A DNA stretch of 8,979 nucleotides from an uncultured Tannerella sp. (GCA_938036405.1 CALHPT010000315.1:1-8979); one strand, 5' to 3'; positions 1 through 7,030 are shown, numbered from the stretch's first letter. Numbers and translations: made by a program. The notes: generated by a model from the letters alone, not told the origin.

Positions 1-284
1 AGATATGCCGCGAAATTGTCAAAGATTTTGAGCAAGCCACCATTATGATCAGTTTCTTCTGGTAGTTCGGCTCTCCTTCTATTATTATTATATATCTCTC
101 GTTTTGCATCTGTCAAACAGAAGAAGTAGAGGAGCTTCATATAGCGCGTCATGGAGTACTCAGAGAGCTTGTTGTTGAGTTTTTCCACGTCGAGTTCCTT
201 CACACTTGGGCTCTTTTTCAAATCTAAGCCTACTAGTTTACTTACAAAGTATTCGAAGGCGGCCGTTTTTTCTAGATTGCACAT
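1..284 (-). CDS. Panacea/SocA-like (DUF4065-like) protein, N-terminal part, cut by the left edge
   Basis: An uninterrupted minus-strand reading frame of 94 codons starts at ATG 284-282 and runs off the left edge. An in-frame TGA at 317-315 lies 30 bases upstream, so ATG 284 is the only good start; it follows an A-rich stretch, usual in Bacteroidota. The protein begins MCNLEKTAAFEYFVSKL and has a central segment MTRYMKLLYFFCL (residues 45-57), then KIFDNFAAY at the visible end (86-94). A 'KLxKLLYF' helix followed by a segment leading to 'YGPV' is what I remember of the Panacea/SocA fold, members of which act as antitoxins of toxin-antitoxin pairs or as proteolytic adaptors. The family call is from memory of the motif and is tentative; the diagnostic GPV part would lie beyond the edge. 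Base composition is much richer in A+T than the tra genes, suggesting a separate origin. A partner toxin, if any, must lie to the left: no other gene fits between 285 and 483. Confidence 0.5.
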   Translation of the reverse strand, partial: MCNLEKTAAFEYFVSKLVGLDLKKSPSVKELDVEKLNNKLSEYSMTRYMKLLYFFCLTDAKREIYNNNRRRAELPEETDHNGGLLKIFDNFAAY

Positions 285-483
285 TTTCAATTCTTTACTG
301 CGTCCTTTTACCAATCATTCAGATGTCCTTTCTTGATATGAAACTCCTTCTCATTTTTAGGGAATTACGACGGAGAAGACATCTTTAAGGGCACAAATGT
401 GCGACAAAAGTTTCTAATAGACCTTGATCGTCTGAATTTTGGGTGCAAGCAAATAGAACTTTCAAGAGGCATACTTTGTGTAA
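285..483. other. AT-rich intergenic spacer between the tra operon end and the Panacea-like gene
   Basis: No convincing gene is seen in these 199 bases. Minus-strand transcription from the lysozyme would run straight into the Panacea-like gene. I see no strong GC-rich hairpin followed by a T-run that would stop it, and no good match to the Bacteroides promoter pattern (TAnnTTTG with an upstream TTTG) for the gene at 284. The only structure noted is the small palindrome at 391-402. Composition changes from GC-rich to AT-rich across this stretch, so an element boundary or an insertion junction could lie here. Confidence 0.5.
391..402. repeat. Short inverted repeat GCACA-AA-TGTGC, possible operator
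   Basis: Perfect 5-base arms separated by two bases, about 107 bases upstream of the Panacea-like start and 80 bases beyond the lysozyme stop. The size and symmetry suit a regulator binding site, but one short palindrome can occur by chance and no second copy was found nearby. Confidence 0.2.
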
Positions 484-1005
484 TCAAGGAATATAAAACA
501 GGTAGAACTCCACCTTTCGTCGTAAACGCAGTACTTTCAGCTCTTTGCCGCGGTAGCGGCAGAACGAGGTGTACTCACCTCGGATATCTCTGTCGCCCGA
601 TTCCAACTTCTGAACGAGGCGACTCTTCGGCTGCTTGCCGTAGCCCAAAAGACGGTATTCACCGACGTTGTACGACAACACGGCAAGAAGTAAGGAGTCG
701 CGACCGAAGCGACGAAACGTGACGAGCCGTTTCTTTAGATCTGCGCGAAGCAGGGAATCCGCCTGCCGTCTTGTCATCGTACACGAAAGCCGCTCACCGG
801 GTAGCAGGCGGTGACCGTAGCCGACATAAGGATAGTTTTTCGGGCCATGCAGCCCTTCGTAATGTTTGATGCACGCGACGGCGCGCTCGAAGCGTGGAAG
901 GCTGAACAGCCGATCGGCTCCGCGCTGTGCCTGCGCGTTGGGCGCGGCGAGCGCTTGGACACAAACAAGGAGCGCGAGCAGGCCGCGTCCGATTTTCGTT
1001 TTCAT
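484..1005 (-). CDS. Exported GH24-like lysozyme of the conjugative element
   Basis: A 173-residue protein, probably a muramidase that opens peptidoglycan so that the conjugation channel can pass the envelope. The start at 1005 was chosen because it gives a normal signal peptide: MKTKIGRGLL, a hydrophobic core, then cleavage near AQA (residues 25-27). The frame stays open to 1077, but that longer form would bury the signal peptide. A candidate catalytic glutamate lies at E50 (KHYEGLHG), and the GYGH of GH24 lysozymes is at 62-65. Then come a helical segment TRRQADSLLRADL (78-90) and LLLAVLSYNVG (106-115). Against T4 lysozyme the usual Asp and Thr of the E-D-T triad are not evident: the loop between E50 and GYGH is short and the Thr position is Y60. 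Lysozymes in this place after traQ are common in Bacteroidales elements. It is the last gene of the tra run, after a 132-base gap with hairpins. Confidence 0.85.
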   Translation of the reverse strand: MKTKIGRGLLALLVCVQALAAPNAQAQRGADRLFSLPRFERAVACIKHYEGLHGPKNYPYVGYGHRLLPGERLSCTMTRRQADSLLRADLKKRLVTFRRFGRDSLLLAVLSYNVGEYRLLGYGKQPKSRLVQKLESGDRDIRGEYTSFCRYRGKELKVLRLRRKVEFYLFYIP

Positions 1006-1033
1006 AAGGTGGTCAGATATTTTCGGGGTGGAT

Positions 1034-1074
1034 AAAAAGACAAAAGCACCGATCCGTCGCGGACAGATGCTTTT
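1034..1074 (-). terminator. Hairpin with T-tracts between traQ and the lysozyme: possible terminator or attenuator
   Basis: Arms AAAAGCA (1042-1048) and TGCTTTT (1068-1074) are perfect complements. An inner stem TCCG/CGGA (1053-1056 with 1060-1063) closes on a three-base loop. Read on the minus strand, the structure ends in TTTT, then GTC, then TTTTT (1038-1034). This is terminator-like, but the stem is A/T-based at the foot and has a four-by-four internal loop, so it may stop only part of transcription. It lies just 29 bases before the lysozyme start, with no clear promoter in between; partial read-through or attenuation is therefore more plausible than a full stop. Confidence 0.4.
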
Positions 1075-1129
1075 CATGTCAGGGTTATGAACAAAATAGG
1101 CGATGAAAAAAGATTTCGATGGACTCTGG

Positions 1130-1152
1130 AGAGCGACTCACTGGCTCGCTCT
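1130..1152 (-). repeat. Inverted repeat over the traQ stop codon
   Basis: Arms AGAGCGA (1130-1136) and TCGCTCT (1146-1152) are perfect 7-base complements around a 9-base loop that contains the traQ stop (1140-1138). On the minus-strand transcript it is followed about 20 bases later by a T-run (around 1111-1106). It could protect the 3' end of a processed message or act together with the next hairpin. Its significance is uncertain. Confidence 0.35.
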
Positions 1153-1647
1153 TGATCCAGCGGACTCGGTGAGCGGCTCATCGGGATGTGAAAGCAAAGA
1201 ATAGCCACTGTCAGCTTCCTTTTCCTTGCTGTTGAAGTCGAAGGCGAGCGTTTGACTCTGGCCGTGATTGTCCTCGATCACGACTTCGAGCGACTGTCGC
1301 TCGGCAGAGAGTGAATGGTAATAGAGGGTGAAATGCCCCGGCGCGATGGCGTAGCGATCGTTCGGCGTGAGTGACTTACCGCGTCGACCGATGCTGAGCG
1401 CCCCCTTGCCGTCGTACTGAAAATAGCGCAGGGTGTAGCGCGTGCCCTTCACGATGCGTTCGGGCGCGAGCGTGCAACGGATCTCGACTTCTTCGCCCGG
1501 CGCGAGGGTTTTCGGGATGGGCATCGTGGTGACTTGGAACGGGTAAACCGTTCGCACGTCCAGACGGCGATCACAGCCGACCAAACAAAACCCGGCCAGG
1601 AGCAGGACGCCTATCGCCCATGCCGCATTACGGATGTTCGTTTTCAT
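1138..1647 (-). CDS. traQ: Conjugative transposon lipoprotein TraQ (DUF3872)
   Basis: A 169-residue lipoprotein of the conjugation apparatus. The start at 1647 gives MKTNIRNAAW, a hydrophobic stretch and a lipobox LVGC (residues 22-25), so C25 would be lipidated after signal peptidase II cleavage. The frame is open upstream to 1752 inside traO, but that form would bury the lipobox. After the lipobox comes DRRLDVRTVYPFQV, then a region predicted as mostly beta strand (PIPKTLAPGEEVEIRCTL, RYTLRYFQYDGKGAL), as expected for the DUF3872 family placed at the end of Bacteroidales tra operons. The C-terminal 30 or so residues are polar and probably disordered. Its exact role is unknown. It begins 13 bases after traO with no traP in between. 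Confidence 0.88.
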   Translation of the reverse strand: MKTNIRNAAWAIGVLLLAGFCLVGCDRRLDVRTVYPFQVTTMPIPKTLAPGEEVEIRCTLAPERIVKGTRYTLRYFQYDGKGALSIGRRGKSLTPNDRYAIAPGHFTLYYHSLSAERQSLEVVIEDNHGQSQTLAFDFNSKEKEADSGYSLLSHPDEPLTESAGSRASQ

Positions 1648-1660
1648 GATTCTTTTAGGG

Positions 1661-2239
1661 TTAGAGGTTGATGCGGAAACCTGCCGAGATAGCAGGTCGA
1701 AAGAGATGTACCTCCGATCCGAAGAGGAACAGTCCGCGGCCGCCGACGACAAAGAGCAGGTGATCCGATAGGAACAGTTCTACAGCGAGATGCACGCCCC
1801 CGCCCCCGACGAGGCGCGAACGGTCAAGCAGCTCCGCACCGTCGGACAACACAGACTCGCCGCGGTTAAGCTCCTCGTAGCCGGCCAATGCGGAGCACCC
1901 CGCATAGACAAAGGCATTCTTCCCGCCGTCCGAGAGCAGCGGGTGCATGTATCCGGCCAGCAGGAGCGCGTCACTCAGCGGCACGTTCGCCTTCCCGTAA
2001 GGCAAATTTTGCCGTTCATACAGGGCAGAGAGGAAGGTGTAATTCTCGGCTTTAAGGTAGCGAGTGAATGAAATATTTGCGGTGAAAGTCTCGGGTTGGA
2101 TCAGCTTTTCGTTCTGAATCACCGGGACGCCCGCCGTGATTTCGACACCCGTTTGGCGCGGTAAGAGGCGCTGTGCATGCGCTGTGAGGGCTGTTGCAAC
2201 TAGGCCGATAAGCAGAAGTAGTGCCCGTTTCATCGCCAT
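1661..2239 (-). CDS. traO: Conjugal transfer protein TraO
   Basis: Exported protein of 192 residues from ATG 2239, or 190 from ATG 2233. The second start gives a cleaner signal peptide (MKRALLLLIG, cleavage after AHA) and an ATGA overlap with the traN stop, typical of translational coupling; I think it the likelier start but keep the longer frame. The mature part has alternating hydrophobic residues, aromatic positions and glycine turns (GVEITAGVPVIQ, TFLSALYERQNLPYG, LFVVGGRGLFLFG) and ends FRINL. That is compatible with a small beta-rich or outer-membrane-associated protein. TraO is a conserved but poorly understood member of the Bacteroides conjugation operon. Confidence 0.88.
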   Translation of the reverse strand: MAMKRALLLLIGLVATALTAHAQRLLPRQTGVEITAGVPVIQNEKLIQPETFTANISFTRYLKAENYTFLSALYERQNLPYGKANVPLSDALLLAGYMHPLLSDGGKNAFVYAGCSALAGYEELNRGESVLSDGAELLDRSRLVGGGGVHLAVELFLSDHLLFVVGGRGLFLFGSEVHLFRPAISAGFRINL

Positions 2240-3177
2240 TGGAGTTTGAGGTGATCGATGCGGCGGGCACGAAGGAGGTCTTCGTTTTGCACACGGAAAG
2301 AGAGTGTCCGGCCACCGTTTCGTTCGTGGATCGTGACCTCTAACTGCTTGTCGTCAGGCAGTGAGAAGCCCTCGAAGGCGAAGACCATGCGCTCCGACCC
2401 GTTGCCACGCACACGCATCGGCTGGTTGTAGGCACGCAGGGGCTGCAGCACGCGTTCCTGAATGGCTGTTCGTTTGACCACTTTCTTGTCGACGACTTTG
2501 AAGGAGATCATGTCGATCGGGTAAGGCAGGTAGGTTTCGTTTTTCACCGAGAGGTGGAAGTAGAGGAGGTTGTTGTGGACGTACAGCCCGCGAAGCAGGA
2601 ACTCGAGGCCAAACTGCCGCGCGCCGATATGGCGGACGGTGCGACGGTTGCTCTGCTTGATCGTTTTCATCAGCAGTTTGACGAGCATGGGCGATTCGCG
2701 GCCCAGTTCCTTGAAATAGATGTCGGCGCGGTTGGCTGGCAGACGGCCATCGGACTGCGAGAGAAAGTCCGCCATCTCGACAGACAACTTCTCGGGTTCG
2801 TCGGCATACTTTACGTTGAAAGAGTATAGTGAGCCATCATCGCAGATGACGGAAAGGTTCGTCTCCGTCTCAAAGTCGCGCACGGCTGCCTTGACGCGGA
2901 GCACGTTCTCGGCGCCTTCAGCTTTGCCCGCGATCAGGTTGTTGCTACCCAAGTCGACGTAGCAGATCGCAGCGGGAAAAATGAGGTGCGTCGTCTTGTC
3001 AAACGTCACTTCAAGACCGTATGGAACGACCATTCGGCCGTTGGGGATGGCACGGCTCATACCTTGATACAGGTCGCCGGTGGAGCGCATCTGCGTGCGC
3101 AACGTGTCGGTACTTGTGGCGAAGGTTGTAGTGATGAATCCGCAGCAAAGGACGGCGGATAGGAGGAGTTTTTTCAT
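2230..3177 (-). CDS. traN: Conjugative transposon protein TraN (VirB9-like)
   Basis: A 315-residue periplasmic or outer-membrane component of the mating channel. It has an N-terminal signal peptide (MKKLLLSAVLCCGF, cleavage near residue 20). It is followed by the TraN family core at about residues 48-130: VPYGLEVTFDKTTHLIFPA, AICYVDLGSNNLIAGK, NVLRVKAAVRDF and then SLYSFNVKYA. This region resembles VirB9/TrbG N-terminal domains, which bind the inner-membrane-anchored VirB10-like protein, here presumably TraM encoded just upstream. The second half (about 200-300) is a second beta-rich domain with NETYLPYPIDMISFKVVD. Length is normal for the family. It starts 25 bases after traM, and its stop overlaps the traO start. 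Confidence 0.93.
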   Translation of the reverse strand: MKKLLLSAVLCCGFITTTFATSTDTLRTQMRSTGDLYQGMSRAIPNGRMVVPYGLEVTFDKTTHLIFPAAICYVDLGSNNLIAGKAEGAENVLRVKAAVRDFETETNLSVICDDGSLYSFNVKYADEPEKLSVEMADFLSQSDGRLPANRADIYFKELGRESPMLVKLLMKTIKQSNRRTVRHIGARQFGLEFLLRGLYVHNNLLYFHLSVKNETYLPYPIDMISFKVVDKKVVKRTAIQERVLQPLRAYNQPMRVRGNGSERMVFAFEGFSLPDDKQLEVTIHERNGGRTLSFRVQNEDLLRARRIDHLKLQWR

Positions 3178-3202
3178 GGGAATCAGATGATGAAATAGAG
3201 GA

Positions 3203-4420
3203 TTACTTGGCCTGAACGAGGAAGAGTCGATGACCGCTTTTGACTGTCACCTTGATCGTACGGAGTTTCTTCTGTAGAAGCTGACTGGCGCCTTGCATCA
3301 CGCCTCGGGCGGCCTCGGCGATCAGCTGATCTTTGGCTGACGAGGCGAAGGTGAAGCTTGTCCCGATTGTTCCACCGACGCCCGCGCCCACTTCTTTGAG
3401 GGCCGATACCTCCTCAGAGCCGGGGATAGATAAGCCTTCTTGTCCGTCGAGATCGAAGGCGGAAAGCTTGACGGCGAGGATGCGGCCGGCGTGTTCTACA
3501 CTTGTGACATGGAGCTTCATCCGGTTGCCGTCGATCGTGGACTGCGCAATGAGCACCGTATTAGGGGGCAGCGTCATGCCCTCGATGCGGGCCGATTCCG
3601 CGAGACGGAGGCGGAGAAAGTCGCCCTGCCGGATGGTCGTCGTGCGATCGACAACGACCGACAGCGTGTTGCGGGCGATGGAAGGCGTGGCCTTCCCGAC
3701 AGAGCGGAAGCTCAGGTTGCGCTCTTTGTAACCATACTCGGTGATAAAGGCGGAGTCACTGATCGGCTGATCGAGCGAGGAGACGACCGTCTCCCGTTCG
3801 GGCGATAGCTCTGCGGCGGGTAGTTCAGAAGCGGGTGGCTTGGCGGTAGACCTCTCTGGTGTGGGTGAGGTTGAGGTGTTGCCTGATGGCAGGTACTTCG
3901 CCGCCATCTGATACGACTTCTCTAACAGTTCCAATTGATCGACTTCGCCGTTCGCTTTGGCTTTCTCCTCCTTCAGTGCACCGAGTTCGGCGCGGAGGGC
4001 ATTGAGTTCACGTTTGACGTCGTCGTCTTCCACGGCGGGCAGGTCGTAAAACGATTCCAACTCGCGGGCAGTCTCCTCGTACTTGTCGATCGACCGACCG
4101 ATAGCCGCGGGGACTTCCTCGCTCGGTTGCGGTTCGGCTTTCGCCTCGCCCTCCCGGTTGAAGTAGTCGGCGAGCGTGCCGAGAAGCTGGCTCTTGCGAC
4201 CCTCCGCCTCTTCGTCGCGCCCTAACTCGTAGGCCTTGAGCTTGCTTGTGGGCAGCTCATCGGGCGAGGCTTGTGGGACGTCCTTGTTCAGCCCTTGCTC
4301 CGCGGCCGACTGTTCATCGGCGGACGGTTTGAAGATGAACCAGATCGACAGGGTAAATAGCAGCCCCAGCCCCAAGAAGACAAGGGTGCGCTGTAGTTGT
4401 TCTTTGCGTTTGGTGTCCAT
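3203..4420 (-). CDS. traM: Conjugative transposon protein TraM (VirB10-like)
   Basis: A 405-residue bitopic membrane protein that probably links the inner membrane to the outer-membrane part of the secretion channel. It has a short basic cytoplasmic start (MDTKRKEQLQR), one membrane helix at about 12-30, then a long polar, acidic periplasmic stretch. A likely coiled coil lies at about 134-170 (DVKRELNALRAELGALKEEK), followed by a Pro/Ser/Thr-rich linker at about 180-210. The C-terminal domain (about 240-405) carries the family pattern with TTIRQGDFLRLRL, PPNTVLIAQSTIDGNRMKL and GLSIPGSEEV, then an amphipathic stretch and a basic end. That region matches the beta-barrel domain of VirB10-type proteins as described for the TraM family. 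It lies between traL (6-base gap) and traN (25-base gap). Confidence 0.93.
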   Translation of the reverse strand: MDTKRKEQLQRTLVFLGLGLLFTLSIWFIFKPSADEQSAAEQGLNKDVPQASPDELPTSKLKAYELGRDEEAEGRKSQLLGTLADYFNREGEAKAEPQPSEEVPAAIGRSIDKYEETARELESFYDLPAVEDDDVKRELNALRAELGALKEEKAKANGEVDQLELLEKSYQMAAKYLPSGNTSTSPTPERSTAKPPASELPAAELSPERETVVSSLDQPISDSAFITEYGYKERNLSFRSVGKATPSIARNTLSVVVDRTTTIRQGDFLRLRLAESARIEGMTLPPNTVLIAQSTIDGNRMKLHVTSVEHAGRILAVKLSAFDLDGQEGLSIPGSEEVSALKEVGAGVGGTIGTSFTFASSAKDQLIAEAARGVMQGASQLLQKKLRTIKVTVKSGHRLFLVQAK

Positions 4421-4426
4421 GATAGG

Positions 4427-4693
4427 TTAGGTCTTTATGGGTTCAATAACGTGGCGATGCAGGCTGTCCCGCTGGATCGGGCTGTCTGCAATCTTCCCTG
4501 TATCAATGGGCAGCCGTTCCTCCTTTTGTGAAAGGAAGAGCTGCGCAATCATGGCTGCTGCGCAAGCGAAATAGACGATGCAAAGTCCGAAGACAATCCG
4601 CTTCTGCCACTTGGGACTGAGGCGGTCGCACTGCCGATGCAGCCATACATGTGCCCGCAAGTAGCGACGGGTGAGGGAATATCTCGTGCTCAT
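4427..4693 (-). CDS. traL: Conjugative transposon protein TraL (DUF3989)
   Basis: A small 88-residue membrane protein. The N-terminal 32 residues are strongly basic (MSTRYSLTRRYLRAHVWLHR, then CDRLSPKWQKR) and are followed by one membrane helix at about 33-53 (IVFGLCIVYFACAAAMIAQL) and a short polar tail. By the positive-inside rule the N-terminus is cytoplasmic. Size, position between traK and traM, and this topology fit the DUF3989/TraL family of Bacteroidales conjugative transposons. Its role is not known in detail; it is assumed to be part of the inner-membrane complex. It begins 3 bases after the traK stop, so translation is probably coupled. Confidence 0.88.
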   Translation of the reverse strand: MSTRYSLTRRYLRAHVWLHRQCDRLSPKWQKRIVFGLCIVYFACAAAMIAQLFLSQKEERLPIDTGKIADSPIQRDSLHRHVIEPIKT

Positions 4694-4696
4694 GGC

Positions 4697-5320
4697 TTAT
4701 CTCTTATATGTCTGAATGTCCCTATTCTCCCTTACGAGGAAGTGCTCCATGAGGAAGCCCTGTGGGTTGTTGTCTGAGCGGACGGCGTTTTGCAGCGTGC
4801 ACGTCGTGATCAGGTTGCGCTCCGTCACGTTGCTCGGACGGACGATGAACTGACGGGCGTAGGTCGTCACCTCGTACGGGTAGCGATCGAAGTCGCAGCG
4901 GATCGAGTCCACCTCCACACGCTGGTTGATGTTGCCCGAGATGATGCGATTGAAGTAGCCCTTCTCGGCGAGGTCGCGGTAGTAGTCGTATGCCGTTTTG
5001 TCGCACAAGAGAAAGGCGCGCTCCATGTTCTTCTCGATGGCGTCCTTGTCGGGTGCGACGGTGAAGAAGAGTTCGTGGAAACGGCGGACGTGCTCGCGCG
5101 CCTCCACGGGACGGTTCGCGGCCGCATCCTGACTGAGGGCGAGGATGAGCGACTTGCCGTTGTCCAAGACGTAGATCTTCTCCCGCTGACGGTTGGCAAA
5201 GGCATACGACGAATAGACGACGATGCCTGTAATGACTATGCACAACACAACGAAAGCGGCGGCGTAGAGCCGGATCTGCTTGAACGAGGTCTCTATGTTG
5301 GTGAGTGATCTGAATTCCAT
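4697..5320 (-). CDS. traK: Conjugative transposon protein TraK
   Basis: A 207-residue inner-membrane protein. The family signature start MEFRSLTNIETSFKQIRLYA lies at ATG 5320; an adjacent ATG at 5323 and a farther one at 5362 in the same frame are less likely. One membrane helix lies at about 17-40. The periplasmic part has EKIYVLDNGKSLILALSQ (48-65), REHVRRFHELFFTVAPD (75-91) and NINQRVEVDSI (130-140), all typical of Bacteroidales TraK. The topology and small size resemble VirB8-type proteins, an inference from layout rather than a sequence match. It starts 42 bases after traJ and is followed at once by traL. Confidence 0.93.
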   Translation of the reverse strand: MEFRSLTNIETSFKQIRLYAAAFVVLCIVITGIVVYSSYAFANRQREKIYVLDNGKSLILALSQDAAANRPVEAREHVRRFHELFFTVAPDKDAIEKNMERAFLLCDKTAYDYYRDLAEKGYFNRIISGNINQRVEVDSIRCDFDRYPYEVTTYARQFIVRPSNVTERNLITTCTLQNAVRSDNNPQGFLMEHFLVRENRDIQTYKR

Positions 5321-5362
5321 CATGCATGAAGTAGTTAGAGGTAAGTACATGTTAAGAGCCAC

Positions 5363-6394
5363 TTACTTAATGAGTAAACCCTTGATCCGTCCGCCGGCAT
5401 TGCCGAGTGCGGCACCCGTTCCGGCCATCGTCACCTTGCCACCGGTATATGCGCCTTGCACACCGCGCTGCGCCGTCTGATTGACATTGCGACCGTAGTT
5501 GCCGATGCCGCCGCCGGCCTCGATGATCCAGCCCGCGACCGTCGGCACGCAGAAGAAGCCCACGATGCCGATCAGGAAAAAGACGATGTAGTACCAGTCG
5601 CCCGAGTCGGGGACGTAGCCCGGATTCTGTAGTTCGGCGATGTCCTTGCTGATCATCAGCACCTGTATTTTGGTCAGGAGTGCGGTGAGGATCGAGCTGA
5701 CGGGCAGCCACAGGTAGACCGAGATGTATCGCGCAAACCACGCGCTGAGTGACCCGCCGAGGCCGTCCCACACGGCGATGCCGAAGACGATCGGCCCGAG
5801 GATGGAGAGGACGATGAGAATGAACGTGCGGAGGGTGTCGATGACGAGCGAGGCGGCGTTGTAGACGAGTTCGAGCGCTTGATAGATCTTCTTCACGAAC
5901 CACCGCTTGGTGTTGAAGGCCGTGCGTTCGGCGTACATGCCGGCCAGTGTGATGGCGTCCTCCGGGCCGATGAAGCCCATCTCCTGCACCTTCTCGTCCC
6001 ACGCCGCATCGTCGACTAAGTAGGCCCGCGACTTGTCGCGCCGGTAGGCCTCTTCTTCGAGTTTGTCGCGCTGGTCGCGGAGCGATTGGAGGTCGTTTTG
6101 CTGCACATGAACGAGTTTCTCGGTGCCTTGCACGACGGGCGAGAGTACGGCGTTGACCGTGCCTAAGACGACCGACGGGAAGAACATGATGCAGAAGCCG
6201 AGGACGAAGGGGCGGAGGAGCGGGAAGACGTCGATCGGTTCGGCGCGGGCGAGCGACGACCAGATGCGTAGGGCGATATAGAAGAGTGCGCCGAGGCCGG
6301 CGATGCCCTTTGCGATACCTGTCATATGGGCACACAGGGGCATCATCTCCCCGTAGGTGGCGTGCAGCAGCGCGTGCAGGTCGGTAAAGTCCAT
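5363..6394 (-). CDS. traJ: Conjugative transposon protein TraJ (VirB6-like inner-membrane channel protein)
   Basis: A 343-residue polytopic membrane protein. Hydrophobic segments lie at about 24-43, 62-88, 178-206, 222-247 and 268-292. Between the second and third is a long charged region (about 95-175) with a probable coiled stretch DLQSLRDQRDKLEEEAYRRD. The C-terminus is glycine-rich and soluble. This architecture is that of the TraJ/VirB6-TrbL group, thought to form part of the inner-membrane passage for DNA. The pattern FILIVLSILGPIVFGIAVWD (191-210) with SAWFARYISVYLWLPV (217-232) is characteristic. The ATG at 6394 follows the traI stop by 6 bases, so coupling is likely. A second open frame of nearly the same length in this stretch is Arg-rich and is a shadow. 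Confidence 0.93.
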   Translation of the reverse strand: MDFTDLHALLHATYGEMMPLCAHMTGIAKGIAGLGALFYIALRIWSSLARAEPIDVFPLLRPFVLGFCIMFFPSVVLGTVNAVLSPVVQGTEKLVHVQQNDLQSLRDQRDKLEEEAYRRDKSRAYLVDDAAWDEKVQEMGFIGPEDAITLAGMYAERTAFNTKRWFVKKIYQALELVYNAASLVIDTLRTFILIVLSILGPIVFGIAVWDGLGGSLSAWFARYISVYLWLPVSSILTALLTKIQVLMISKDIAELQNPGYVPDSGDWYYIVFFLIGIVGFFCVPTVAGWIIEAGGGIGNYGRNVNQTAQRGVQGAYTGGKVTMAGTGAALGNAGGRIKGLLIK

Positions 6395-6400
6395 CGTGCA

Positions 6401-7030
6401 TCACCAATAGCGGTTTTCGGCCGACCCGTAGAGTGCATTAACACGGGCCATCTCGCCCTTCTTGGCCGCCCGTACGAAGCTGACGGAGATATTCTTACGC
6501 GTGAAGTACGACGTGGCCGCGCGGTACTCCTTCACCTCGTTGTAGATGCGATCGATCAGCTCGATCCGCTCCTTATCGTTCATCGAGAGCACGCCACTAC
6601 GGACGAGCGATTTCAGCTCCTTGAGCGACTCGCTGGAGCGCTCCATCAGCTTGGCATAGCCCGCCGCCATGGCCGACAGCTCCTCGGGCGAGTAGTTCGG
6701 ATCGGAGAGCATTTTCTTGTACGCGCCAACGTACATCTCCGTCATGTCGCCCACCATGAGTATGGTTTCCTTGACTTTATACGCGTCGCCGATCAGGTTG
6801 TTGACCTTCTTCAGGGCGTCGTAATAACGCTTGGTGTCGTTGTAGAGCTTCTCGACTTCCTTGAAATTGCTCAGCGTGTTGTTCACCGTTTTGGAGGCGG
6901 TGGCGATCTCTTTGATCGTGTTCGCGATGTTGCCTGCCAGATTGACAGGGTCGGTCACGATCCATTGGGCGTGCGCCGCTCGCGTAAGCAGCAGGCAGCA
7001 CACGAGGCAGAGGATAAGTTTGTGTTTCAT
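6401..7030 (-). CDS. traI: Conjugative transposon protein TraI (DUF4141)
   Basis: A 209-residue exported protein. The start at 7030 gives a clear signal peptide (MKHKLILCLVCCLLLTRAAH, cleavage after AHA at 19-21). The mature protein then begins QWIVTDPVNLAGNIANTIKE, the usual opening of the DUF4141/TraI family. The rest is strongly helical and charged (SNFKEVEKLYNDTKRYYDAL and ERIELIDRIYNEVKEYRAA), suggesting a periplasmic helical protein; its size, export and place in the operon resemble VirB5-type proteins, but that link is inference. The frame is open farther up to ATG 7216, through the tandem repeat. That extension is unlikely to be translated because it would put 62 repeat-derived, Arg-rich residues before the signal peptide. 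It lies 214 bases after traG and 6 bases before traJ. Confidence 0.92.
   Translation of the reverse strand: MKHKLILCLVCCLLLTRAAHAQWIVTDPVNLAGNIANTIKEIATASKTVNNTLSNFKEVEKLYNDTKRYYDALKKVNNLIGDAYKVKETILMVGDMTEMYVGAYKKMLSDPNYSPEELSAMAAGYAKLMERSSESLKELKSLVRSGVLSMNDKERIELIDRIYNEVKEYRAATSYFTRKNISVSFVRAAKKGEMARVNALYGSAENRYW

Noticed and set aside
399..722. Plus-strand frame of 107 codons across the lysozyme 3' end
   Set aside because: Most of it is antisense to the lysozyme and it resembles no known protein.
1080..1137. Possible Bacteroides-type promoter (TATTTTG on the minus strand) for the lysozyme
   Set aside because: It is one base short of the TAnnTTTG pattern and no TTTG at the right distance upstream was found; also the hairpin lies downstream of it.
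5367..6407. A 346-codon open frame on the minus strand nearly coincident with traJ
   Set aside because: It is Arg/Pro/His-rich, has no recognisable domain and needs a TTG start; it is a GC-driven shadow of traJ.
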